Shown here: piece by piece, positions 1 to 7,096 of the stretch
Layout: each line of letters opens with the position of its first letter
How positions within the stretch are numbered: the stretch's first letter is position 1
Notes under the pieces: model-generated
The model's input: only the letters and a program-made list of their open reading frames with translations
What the model was told of the DNA's origin: nothing
Database searches by the model: none
Assembly: GCA_949285535.1 (NCBI GenBank)
Contig: CASDZP010000001.1
Location: forward strand, 62,001-126,000
Direction: 5' to 3'
Source of the DNA: an uncultured Alistipes sp.
GTDB lineage: Bacteria > Bacteroidota > Bacteroidia > Bacteroidales > Rikenellaceae
DNA length: 64,000 bases
Translations under genes and position numbers: made by a program

Positions 1-2
1 AT

Positions 3-161
3 TCTATAACAATCGTTACGGCAGACTATACCCGCCGATACGCCGACTTCGGTTCAGACAACAAGCCGACCGAACACGACATGTCGGGAAGTGGTTGTAC
101 CCTCATTTCTTACTTTTATCACGGATTTTTGTATTTTTGCGTCATACATTACCGGTCATGA
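3..161 (+). CDS. possible 3' end of an upstream gene (partial)
   Basis: An open frame runs in from the window edge and stops at TGA 159-161, which overlaps the mtaB start codon in the arrangement ATGA. That overlap is typical of translationally coupled genes. The 52 visible residues match no domain I recognise. Residues 14-32 (ADFGSDNKPTEHDMSGSGC) resemble the minus-strand reading of the dispersed modules described elsewhere (ADFxxDNEPNExDMxxxGC), without gaps. The last part overlaps a -7-like box at 132-139 and looks like intergenic sequence, so this could also be a decayed repeat copy that happens to be open. Confidence 0.35.
   Translation, partial: SITIVTADYTRRYADFGSDNKPTEHDMSGSGCTLISYFYHGFLYFCVIHYRS
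132..139 (+). promoter_or_regulatory. candidate -7 box for mtaB
   Basis: TATTTTTG fits the Bacteroidota TAnnTTTG consensus and ends 18 bases before the mtaB ATG. No clear TTTG -33 element is seen at the expected distance, so support is moderate. Confidence 0.4.
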
Positions 162-1456
162 AAAAGAAAGTATCATTCCATACTCTCGGTTGCAAGCTAA
201 ACTTCTCCGAGACCTCGTCACTCGCCCGACGCTTCGAGGAAGAGGGTTACGAGCGTGTCTCTACCGACAGCGACTGCCAGATGATTGTCATCAACACCTG
301 TTCGGTGACCGACCACGCCGACAAAAAATGCCGTAACCTGATACGACGGCTGCACCACAAACACCCCTCCGCAATCATTGTCGTGACGGGATGTTACGCA
401 CAGCTCAAAGCGGACGAGATTGCCGCCATAGAGGGTGTCGATCTGGTTGTTGGGAACAACGACAAAGGGTCTCTCTTCGAGCTTGCCGACAGACTTGCGG
501 GCAAGAAAGGCTCCGATGCGGAGATACACACATGCAAAAGCTCCGAGCTGACATCCTTTTTCGCCTCTTTCTCCACGGGAGACCGCACACGCTCTTTCCT
601 GAAAGTTCAGGACGGATGCGACTACCGCTGCTCCTACTGCACCATACCGTTGGCGCGCGGAGGCTCACGCAACATACCTGTCGCCGACCTTGTGGCGGAG
701 GCGGAGACGATAGCCGCGACGGGATGCCGTGAGATTGTGCTTACGGGTGTAAACATCGGCGACTTCGGCAAGACAACGGGCGAGAGTTTCGTCGAGCTGT
801 TGCGTCGTCTCGACGGCGTGGAGGGAATAGAGCGATACCGAATATCCTCTATCGAACCCAACCTGTTGACAGAGGAGGTACTCGCGGTGACAACAGCGTC
901 AGAGAAATTCATGCCCCACTACCATATTCCTTTGCAGTCGGGATGCGACAAGATATTGGCGGCGATGCGGCGACGCTATAACACCGACATGTTCAGAAAG
1001 AAGATTTTAAGGGTAAAAGAGCTTGTTCCCGATGTCTTTTTGGGTATAGACGTAATCGTGGGTTTTCCGGGTGAGACGGACGACGATTTCGAGACGACAT
1101 ACCGTTTCCTCGAAGAGCTGGAACCGTCGTTCCTGCACGTCTTTCCCTACTCGGAGAGAGCGGACACCGACGCCATTCACCTCGACGGCAAAGTACCGCC
1201 GCAGGTCAAGGAAGCGAGAGTCGAACGACTGTCGGAGCTCTCAGGCAGGCTTCACAGCCGCTTTGCCGAACGTTTCAGAGGCAGAGAGGTGCGTGTACTT
1301 GTCGAGGGAACGAAGAAAGGGGGGCTCATGTTCGGATACACCGACAACTATCTGCGATGCGAGATGCCCTACAAGCGTGAACTGATAGGCAAAATCGTCA
1401 CTGTCAAGGCGGAACAGATCACGCCTGAAGGTGTAATCGTCGTATCATCGCTCTGA
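158..1456 (+). CDS. mtaB: tRNA (t6A37) methylthiotransferase MtaB
   Basis: This radical-SAM enzyme adds a methylthio group to t6A at position 37 of tRNAs, giving ms2t6A. The protein has 432 residues. The N-terminal methylthiotransferase domain contains conserved cysteines (Cys12 in TLGCKLN, then NTCSVTD and TGCYAQ) that hold the second Fe-S cluster. The radical-SAM motif CDYRCSYC lies at about residues 154-161, and a TRAM-like RNA-binding tail (GREVRVLVEG onward) closes the protein. I chose ATG 158 because the conserved MKKKVSFHTLGCK begins there; the frame is open further upstream, but only from a TTG. A -7-like box sits just before it. The length and motifs are normal for the family. Confidence 0.95.
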   Translation: MKKKVSFHTLGCKLNFSETSSLARRFEEEGYERVSTDSDCQMIVINTCSVTDHADKKCRNLIRRLHHKHPSAIIVVTGCYAQLKADEIAAIEGVDLVVGNNDKGSLFELADRLAGKKGSDAEIHTCKSSELTSFFASFSTGDRTRSFLKVQDGCDYRCSYCTIPLARGGSRNIPVADLVAEAETIAATGCREIVLTGVNIGDFGKTTGESFVELLRRLDGVEGIERYRISSIEPNLLTEEVLAVTTASEKFMPHYHIPLQSGCDKILAAMRRRYNTDMFRKKILRVKELVPDVFLGIDVIVGFPGETDDDFETTYRFLEELEPSFLHVFPYSERADTDAIHLDGKVPPQVKEARVERLSELSGRLHSRFAERFRGREVRVLVEGTKKGGLMFGYTDNYLRCEMPYKRELIGKIVTVKAEQITPEGVIVVSSL

Positions 1457-1533
1457 CACGGCGAAAATCCGAAAACCGAAAATACGGGTATATTTATTTA
1501 TCCCGCCGTTTCGGAATCGTACGCAAAATTGAC

Positions 1534-1541
1534 TATATTTG
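1534..1541 (+). promoter_or_regulatory. candidate -7 box for purM
   Basis: TATATTTG matches TAnnTTTG, 37 bases before the preferred ATG at 1579. A weak TTTC lies 21 bases upstream as a possible -33 element. It separates purM transcription from mtaB. Confidence 0.5.
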
Positions 1542-1578
1542 TAGCAAATAAATTGTGGCAAACAAAACAAAAGATAAT

Positions 1579-2754
1579 ATGATTGACAATTCAAGATATG
1601 CCCAGAGGGGTGTTTCGGCAGGCAAAGAGGATGTGCACAACGCCATAAAGAACGTTGACAAGGGACTCTATCCCAAGGCTTTCTGCAAGATTGTCCCCGA
1701 CATCTTCACGGGTGACGACAACTATTGTCTTCTGATGCACGCCGACGGCGCGGGCACCAAATCGTCACTGGCATACGCCTACTGGAAAGAGACGGGCGAC
1801 ATTAGCGTCTGGAAAGGCATCGCGCAGGACGCAATCGTGATGAATACAGACGACCTTTTGTGCGTGGGCGCGACCGACAATATTCTGCTCAGCTCGACGA
1901 TAGGACGTAACAAACGTCTGATTCCGGGTGAGGTTATCGCCGCAATCATCAACGGCACGGAGGAATTCCTCGAAAACATGCGCTCAATGGGTGTGGGCAT
2001 ACGCTCGACTGGCGGAGAGACGGCAGACGTGGGCGACCTCGTACGCACCATTATCGTTGACAGCACGGTGACAGCCCGCATGAAACGTTCGGATGTCATT
2101 GACAACGCCAATATCAAAGGCGGCGCGGTAATCGTCGGTCTCGCCTCTTACGGACAGGCTGTCTATGAGAGCGAATATAACGGCGGCATGGGCAGCAACG
2201 GTCTTACCTCGGCGCGTCACGATGTGCTGGCGAAGAGTGTCGCACGCCTCTACCCCGAAACATACGACAACGGTATCGGCGAGGATCTCGTTTACACGGG
2301 ACGATACAACCTTACCGACATCGTAGAGCCTACCGGCATGACGGCGGGAAAACTCGTGCTCTCACCCACAAGAACATACGCCCCCGTAATAACACGCATG
2401 CTCAAGGAGTGTCGAAGTGGCATCGAGGGTATGATTCACTGCACGGGCGGAGCGCAGACCAAGATACTCCACTTCGCGGGTAACATAAGGGTTGTCAAGA
2501 ACGACATGTTCGAGATTCCGCCCCTTTTCAAGGTTATCGAAGAGTGCAGCGGCACACCCCGCAAGGAGATGTACAAGGTCTTCAACATGGGTCACCGCAT
2601 GGAGATATACGCCCGTCCCGAAGCGGCGGACGAACTGATTGCCATATCGAAGAGCTTCGGCGTGGATGCCAAGGTCATCGGCTACACCGAGACCGCCGAC
2701 GCGCCCTCATTGACGATAGAGGCAAACGGAGAGAGATACGAATATACAAAATAG
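1579..2754 (+). CDS. purM: phosphoribosylformylglycinamidine cyclo-ligase (AIR synthase)
   Basis: This ATP-dependent enzyme closes the imidazole ring in purine synthesis, making AIR from FGAM in the cytoplasm. The 391-residue protein shows the PurM N-terminal motif DGAGTKSSLAY with a following glycine-rich stretch (STGGETADVG), and the C-terminal AIRS domain with GMIHCTGGAQTKILHF. It is longer than the E. coli enzyme, as is usual in Bacteroidota. GTG at 1555 would add eight residues (MANKTKDN). ATG 1579 is preferred because MIDNSRYAQRGVSAG is the conserved beginning. The next gene starts 10 bases after the stop, so the two are probably cotranscribed. Confidence 0.92.
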   Translation: MIDNSRYAQRGVSAGKEDVHNAIKNVDKGLYPKAFCKIVPDIFTGDDNYCLLMHADGAGTKSSLAYAYWKETGDISVWKGIAQDAIVMNTDDLLCVGATDNILLSSTIGRNKRLIPGEVIAAIINGTEEFLENMRSMGVGIRSTGGETADVGDLVRTIIVDSTVTARMKRSDVIDNANIKGGAVIVGLASYGQAVYESEYNGGMGSNGLTSARHDVLAKSVARLYPETYDNGIGEDLVYTGRYNLTDIVEPTGMTAGKLVLSPTRTYAPVITRMLKECRSGIEGMIHCTGGAQTKILHFAGNIRVVKNDMFEIPPLFKVIEECSGTPRKEMYKVFNMGHRMEIYARPEAADELIAISKSFGVDAKVIGYTETADAPSLTIEANGERYEYTK

Positions 2755-2764
2755 CTGATGCGAC

Positions 2765-3379
2765 ATGGCAAACGGACGTCTCATAAGGCTATACGAGGAT
2801 AACACCAACGATAAGCAGGTACGACAGATTGTCGAACAGCTCGAACGGGGCGCGGTAATCATCTACCCTACCGACACATTTTACGCGTTGGGATGTCTTC
2901 TCACGTCTGTAAAGTCAATCATGCGCATAAAGGAGCTTAAAGGCAAGGATAACGACATGTTGTCACTGATATGCTCCGACCTGTCCAATGTATCGGACTA
3001 CGCGAGGGTTGACAACCAGACATTCAAGTTACTCAAAGCCAATACCCCCGCGCCCGTCACGTTCATTCTCAACGCTTCGGGAGGTGTGCCCAACAAGTTT
3101 TTGGAGCGCAAAAAGAGCGTGGGTATAAGGGTGCCCGACAACGCCATAGCGCGCGCCATTGTCGAATGCGCGGGTGTACCGTTGGTGTCGAGTTCGCTCA
3201 CAAGCTCGGAGAACCCCGAAAGCGGAGACCCTTCTCTGCTCTGGGACGAGTATTGCGACAAGGTGGACATCATGATAGACGGCGGCGAGGCGGCTATGCG
3301 CCCCTCTACGGTCGTTGACCTGACCGACGGCGAGGCGGTGATAACACGTCAGGGCGATTATGTATTGCGTGAGGCGTAA
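2765..3379 (+). CDS. L-threonylcarbamoyladenylate synthase (TsaC/YrdC/Sua5 family)
   Basis: The family makes threonylcarbamoyl-AMP from threonine, bicarbonate and ATP, the first step of t6A37 synthesis in ANN-decoding tRNAs. At 204 residues this is essentially one YrdC domain. The hallmark PTDTFYALGC lies near residues 36-45, SVGIRVPDN in the middle, and the C-terminal PSTVVDLTDGE is typical. The ATG is 10 bases after the purM stop, suggesting coupling with purine synthesis. The product is the precursor of the substrates of MtaB and TcdA, both encoded nearby. YrdC paralogues of unclear role exist in many genomes, so the exact assignment is inferred from the single-domain architecture. Confidence 0.88.
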   Translation: MANGRLIRLYEDNTNDKQVRQIVEQLERGAVIIYPTDTFYALGCLLTSVKSIMRIKELKGKDNDMLSLICSDLSNVSDYARVDNQTFKLLKANTPAPVTFILNASGGVPNKFLERKKSVGIRVPDNAIARAIVECAGVPLVSSSLTSSENPESGDPSLLWDEYCDKVDIMIDGGEAAMRPSTVVDLTDGEAVITRQGDYVLREA

Positions 3380-3439
3380 CGACAAAGAAGAAAGCCATTC
3401 GCTAATTTCAAACGAACAGCACTATCATTACAAACGGCA

Positions 3440-4048
3440 ATGAATCAGACGGAAGAAAACAGACAGGAGAATAACGAGGAGATAAACGAACCGAAAATAG
3501 ACATCAGCTCATTTCTTCTCAACAATATGAACGAACGCAAAGTGCCCATGGCTCACCCTGCCGCAAAAGCGGGTTTGGTATTGGGTGTGAGCGTCTCTGC
3601 GACTCAAATATTGGCGGCGCTATTCGCAGAAAGCTCGTTTCTTCCTGTGCTTTTCAATATTTTGCAGATAATAGCATTTGTAATCGTTCTTCAGGCGGCT
3701 TTGAGAATCAGGGTTATAAAACGCTCCGTGCCCGTAATCGGATTCGGCGAGGCATGGGGTTACACCGTTCTCATATCGTTTTTTGCGGGCATCATCGTCG
3801 GCGTATTTAAATATATCATATTCAAATATATTGCATACGAATCATATCAGGAGTTTTTCAATCTCTATATGGATACCGTGTTGCAGGGAAGCTATGACGC
3901 CGAAATGATAAATCTCGCCACCAAGATGTGGAACTCACCGCTAATATGGTTCTTCTCGGGAATTACATCGACGGTATTCGGCGGAGCGTTCATCGGTCTG
4001 TTGGAGGCGGCGATAAACAGACGTAATCCGTTAATGAACAGAAGATAA
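3440..4048 (+). CDS. DUF4199-type membrane protein
   Basis: A 202-residue protein with an acidic hydrophilic N-terminus of about 38 residues, followed by about four hydrophobic segments (near 45-60, 68-85, 105-125 and 165-190). This layout and the sequence match the Bacteroidota DUF4199 family, whose function is unknown. Its stop codon overlaps the start of the next gene (TAATG), so the two are translationally coupled. It probably sits in the inner membrane; no catalytic motif is visible. Confidence 0.75.
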   Translation: MNQTEENRQENNEEINEPKIDISSFLLNNMNERKVPMAHPAAKAGLVLGVSVSATQILAALFAESSFLPVLFNILQIIAFVIVLQAALRIRVIKRSVPVIGFGEAWGYTVLISFFAGIIVGVFKYIIFKYIAYESYQEFFNLYMDTVLQGSYDAEMINLATKMWNSPLIWFFSGITSTVFGGAFIGLLEAAINRRNPLMNRR

Positions 4049-4353
4049 TGTATATAATAAGCACTACGTTCGTTGTCGAACCAAAAGTACACGGTCTGTG
4101 GTACAAGTTCCTGACCGAGAAGTTTCTGCCCCGTCTCGAAGAAGAGTCGGGCAAAAAGGTTGTCTTCACCCGTGTACTGCACCAGACCAAAGAGAGCCAT
4201 TACACCTATTCCGTGCAGTGCGATTGCCGTGACATACCGTTCTATCAGCGGTTCATGGAGCAGATAATGGCGGACTATTCCGAAGTGGCGGAGCCGATGT
4301 TCGAAGACAAGGTTCTTTATTTCATTACTCTTTTGAAAAAAATAGATTTTTAG
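4048..4353 (+). CDS. DUF4286 family small protein
   Basis: A soluble 101-residue protein resembling the DUF4286 family of Bacteroidota, whose function is unknown. It begins MYIISTTFVVEP and has aromatic residues typical of a small alpha/beta fold. Its ATG shares one base with the stop of the DUF4199 gene, and the GH31 gene starts immediately after its stop. The three genes therefore appear to form one transcription unit. No catalytic residues can be named. Confidence 0.75.
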   Translation: MYIISTTFVVEPKVHGLWYKFLTEKFLPRLEEESGKKVVFTRVLHQTKESHYTYSVQCDCRDIPFYQRFMEQIMADYSEVAEPMFEDKVLYFITLLKKIDF

Positions 4354-5964
4354 ATGAGAAAAACCATACTGACACTTCTCTCGTTGCTTTTGGCGGCTAC
4401 CGTCGTGAATGCCGAAGAGAACACCGCGAACAATAAAAGTCCATATACAAATCGAATAAAATCGCTCAAAAGCGAGCGTTGGTGGGGAGGCTACTCCGCT
4501 TTGGGTCGTTCGATGCCTTTCCACGAAAAGACAGGCGGTAATCTTGTTCTCGACAACAAAAACAACCAGTCCGTACCGTTTCTGATATCATCGGAAGGAC
4601 GTTATGTGTGGAGTGACACCCCTTTCAGTTTCAGGGCAGACAGAGAAGGTGTGGGTATAAAATCAAACTTCGAGCAGGTCAATGTAATGGTTGGCGGAAA
4701 GAGCCTGCGAGAGGGATATCTTATTGCCGCCCAACGCCATTTCAAGAGTTCGGGCAAGAGCCCCGCACCCGAGATGTTCTCCATGCCGCAATACAACACG
4801 TGGATGGAGATGGCATACGACCTGACGCAGGAGAAAGTAATCGAATATGCACGGGCAATTCTGTCAAACGGGTTTCCGTGCGGGATTATCATCATCGACG
4901 ACAACTGGCAGCGCTATCACGGCAGTTTCTCGTTTGACGGAGAACGTTTCCCCGACCCCAAAGGCATGGTTGACACGCTTCACAGCATGGGTTTCAAGGT
5001 AATGGCATGGGTATCGCCCTTCGTCAGCCCCGACTCACCCGAATACAGAAGGCTGTCGGCGGAAAAGTTGCTCATAATGGACGGCAACGGCGACCAGCCT
5101 GCGATAATAAGGTGGTGGAACGGTCACAGCGCCTGCTATGACATGACCAATCCGAGCGCACAAGAGAGTTTTAAGGCGTCGTTGCGCTCAATGCAGGAAA
5201 AATACGGTATCGACGGTTTCAAGTTCGACGGCGGTGACACCAATTCATACACGGGTGACATCACATCGTTCGACACCGACGCCCTACCCTGCGACCACAA
5301 TGCGGCATGGAGCATGATAGGCGTAGATTTCCCGTTCAACGAGTATCGTGCCTCTTACGGCGGTGCGGGTCTGCCTCTGGCGGAGCGTCTATGTGACAAG
5401 GATTGTACTTGGGACGGTCTTGCGAGCATCGTGCCCGACATGATTGCCCTCGGACTTATGGGATACCCCTACGGATGCGCCGACATGATAGGCGGCGGGC
5501 AGATAGGCAGCGACTCTTACTACGGCGACAACAAGCCGAACGAGATGATTTTGGTACGCTGGGCGCAGGCGCAGGCAATGATGCCCATGATGCAGTTCTC
5601 GACAGCGCCGTGGAACGTACTCGAAGAGAAGAACATCGAGGCGTGTCGCAAAGCCGCCTTGTTACATGTCAAAATGGCACCCTACATCGCCACGCTGGTA
5701 CAGGAGGCGGAACAGACAGGCGCACCCATTGTCAGAGCCATGGAGTATGAGTTCCCGAATCAGGGTTTTGCCGACTGCAACGACCAGTTCATGCTCGGAA
5801 GCAAATATCTGGTGGCGCCCGTAACATCGTCTTCTTCCGTCAGAGAGGTAAGGCTCCCTGCGGGTCGCTGGAAAGACGACATGGGAACGGCTTACAAGGG
5901 ACCGCTCGTTCTCGAGATAGATGTGGCAGCCGACAGACTGTTATATTTTGAAAGGGTTAAATAG
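4354..5964 (+). CDS. secreted glycoside hydrolase family 31 enzyme
   Basis: A retaining alpha-glycosidase of the GH31 clan, 536 residues, with a cleavable signal peptide (MRKTILTLLSLLLAATVVNA), so it acts in the periplasm or outside the cell. The catalytic barrel starts around residue 150 (PQYNTWMEM). The likely nucleophile is Asp292 in DGFKFDGGD. The likely acid/base is Asp354 in TWDGLAS, which aligns with the WTGDN region of other GH31 enzymes, followed by YPYGCADMIGGG. It is shorter than bacterial alpha-glucosidases and lacks a large C-terminal beta domain, so it belongs to the compact GH31 branch; the substrate cannot be read from the sequence. It is probably in one operon with the two DUF genes. 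Confidence 0.88.
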   Translation: MRKTILTLLSLLLAATVVNAEENTANNKSPYTNRIKSLKSERWWGGYSALGRSMPFHEKTGGNLVLDNKNNQSVPFLISSEGRYVWSDTPFSFRADREGVGIKSNFEQVNVMVGGKSLREGYLIAAQRHFKSSGKSPAPEMFSMPQYNTWMEMAYDLTQEKVIEYARAILSNGFPCGIIIIDDNWQRYHGSFSFDGERFPDPKGMVDTLHSMGFKVMAWVSPFVSPDSPEYRRLSAEKLLIMDGNGDQPAIIRWWNGHSACYDMTNPSAQESFKASLRSMQEKYGIDGFKFDGGDTNSYTGDITSFDTDALPCDHNAAWSMIGVDFPFNEYRASYGGAGLPLAERLCDKDCTWDGLASIVPDMIALGLMGYPYGCADMIGGGQIGSDSYYGDNKPNEMILVRWAQAQAMMPMMQFSTAPWNVLEEKNIEACRKAALLHVKMAPYIATLVQEAEQTGAPIVRAMEYEFPNQGFADCNDQFMLGSKYLVAPVTSSSSVREVRLPAGRWKDDMGTAYKGPLVLEIDVAADRLLYFERVK

Positions 5965-6099
5965 TTGTTTTTCAGAGGTTGACATCATCCATTTATTAAA
6001 AAGGCAATGTCAGCAACGCATATTTGGCACTATTATTGCTTACTATAATACCGGTAACAATTATAAAACTTTTATTAACAACAGACTAACCTAAGAATC

Positions 6100-6621
6100 A
6101 TGAAATCGACAAATATTCATCTCAGAGCACTTGAACCGGAAGACATCGGATTTCTCTATCGCTGGGAAAACGACCCCGAAGTATGGAAAGTGAGTCAGAC
6201 GACCGCTCCTTATTCAAAATATGTATTGAAGAAATACATCGAGACCTCGCATCTCGACATTTATGAGACCAAGCAGCAGCGTTTCATCATCGTCCACACC
6301 GAGACCAACATACCGATAGGTGCGATAGACCTTTTCGATTTCGACCCCGTAAACAGGAGAGCAGGCGTCGGCATATTGATATATGACGAGCACTCTCGCG
6401 GCAAAGGTTACGCATCCGAAGCGTTAGAGATACTGAAAAAATACGCTTTTGTCGTCCTCGGTCTTCATCAGCTCTACTGCTTCATCCCCTCTGACAACAC
6501 CCCCTCCTACGAACTCTTCTCTCGTCACGGCTTCATCCAAGCCGGCATCCGCAAAGAATGGCTCCGCGTGGGCAACGAATGGAAAGACGAGCTGACGATG
6601 CAGTTGATTAACAGAAAATAG
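6100..6621 (+). CDS. GNAT family N-acetyltransferase
   Basis: A 173-residue acetyl-CoA-dependent acetyltransferase of the RimJ/RimL-SpeG type. The N-terminus (LRALEPEDIGFLYRWEND) is the usual beginning of this group. The acetyl-CoA loop motif is near residues 91-105 (GVGILIYDEHSRGKGYAS), and the C-terminal NTPSYELFSRHGF is also typical. The substrate is unknown: SpeG-like spermidine, ribosomal-protein and amino-glycan acceptors are all possible. The last 47 bases of the gene are repeated in inverted orientation just downstream, beyond a terminator hairpin, as part of dispersed-element copy A. Confidence 0.85.
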   Translation: MKSTNIHLRALEPEDIGFLYRWENDPEVWKVSQTTAPYSKYVLKKYIETSHLDIYETKQQRFIIVHTETNIPIGAIDLFDFDPVNRRAGVGILIYDEHSRGKGYASEALEILKKYAFVVLGLHQLYCFIPSDNTPSYELFSRHGFIQAGIRKEWLRVGNEWKDELTMQLINRK

Positions 6622-6722
6622 TATATATGACAAAAGAGAGCCAACCTTTTTCGGGTTGGCTCTCTTGTCATATATACATTTTCTGTTAATCAACTGCATC
6701 GTCAGCTCGTCTTTCCATTCGT
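6575..6722. repeat. inverted duplication of the GNAT gene 3' end, copy A
   Basis: The left arm (6575-6646) holds the last 15 codons, the stop codon and the terminator stem. The right arm (6654-6722) is its reverse complement. All 69 aligned bases are identical and three bases are missing from the right arm: one A at the TAG stop and two A in an A run. The loop is 6647-6653. The centre, GAGAGCCAACC / GGTTGGCTCTC, is a normal Rho-independent terminator, so the palindrome looks like a terminator extended into the coding sequence. Confidence 0.95.
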
Positions 6723-6888
6723 ATAATCGCTCCGCGGGGTCTCCGACGGCGCTCCCGCGGGGGTCTCCCGACAGGGTCTGCCGACGGCGTTACTTTGTCC
6801 CTCGACAAAGTAACCAAAACGAGGGGGCACAGCCCCTTTTGACCATGTCGCATTCATTTGGCTCATTATCTGCTACAAAGTCGGCATC
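6723..6888 (-). repeat. dispersed module, copy A
   Basis: A GC-rich stretch with repeated GGGTCTCC and CCGACGGCG units (6723-6788) leads into the 100-bp core (6789-6888). The core starts with the hairpin GTTACTTTGTC-CCTC-GACAAAGTAAC, followed by a GGGGC-ACA-GCCCC hairpin with a T run, then a stretch that on the minus strand reads DADFVADNEPNECDMVKRG. The minus strand is assigned because that reading looks protein-like. The core is about 94% identical to copy D. From 6889 to 7068 there is no gene; 6905-6965 is strongly purine-rich. Confidence 0.9.
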
Positions 6889-7068
6889 ATACAGCACTCG
6901 CCTATAAAATAAATGAAATGAAAGAAAAGGGAAAGAATGGAAGGGAAAAGGAAAAGAAAGGATGTGCCGGGGTACACTTGCCAACCTGTCGGGAAATATG
7001 AAAAATGATAAAATAAACGACAAATAAGGAAATAGGCATATTTTGTCTGTGGAGTTTGTCAAAAATGT

Positions 7069-7076
7069 TATCTTTG
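7069..7076 (+). promoter_or_regulatory. candidate -7 box for uvrA
   Basis: TATCTTTG fits TAnnTTTG and lies 20 bases before the uvrA ATG. The nearest TTTG upstream is 23 bases away, slightly longer than usual. Confidence 0.55.
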
Positions 7077-7096
7077 TAGGATATAATTAGCGGTCT

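Noticed and set aside
3892-4524. A 210-codon minus-strand ORF across the DUF4199, DUF4286 and GH31 genes
   Set aside because: It overlaps three well-supported genes on the other strand and matches no family.
6789-6888. The dispersed module as an insertion sequence or MITE with terminal inverted repeats
   Set aside because: No matching inverted ends or direct target duplications were found around any of the four copies, and the adjacent inverted repeats copy the local gene rather than the element.
6656-6907. An 83-codon plus-strand ORF over module copy A (and a similar one at 32759-32965)
   Set aside because: The shared peptide (RQSNQNEGAQPLL) comes from the conserved DNA of the module. Its start falls inside the terminator and inverted arm, and the frame has no start or ribosome-site conservation among copies.
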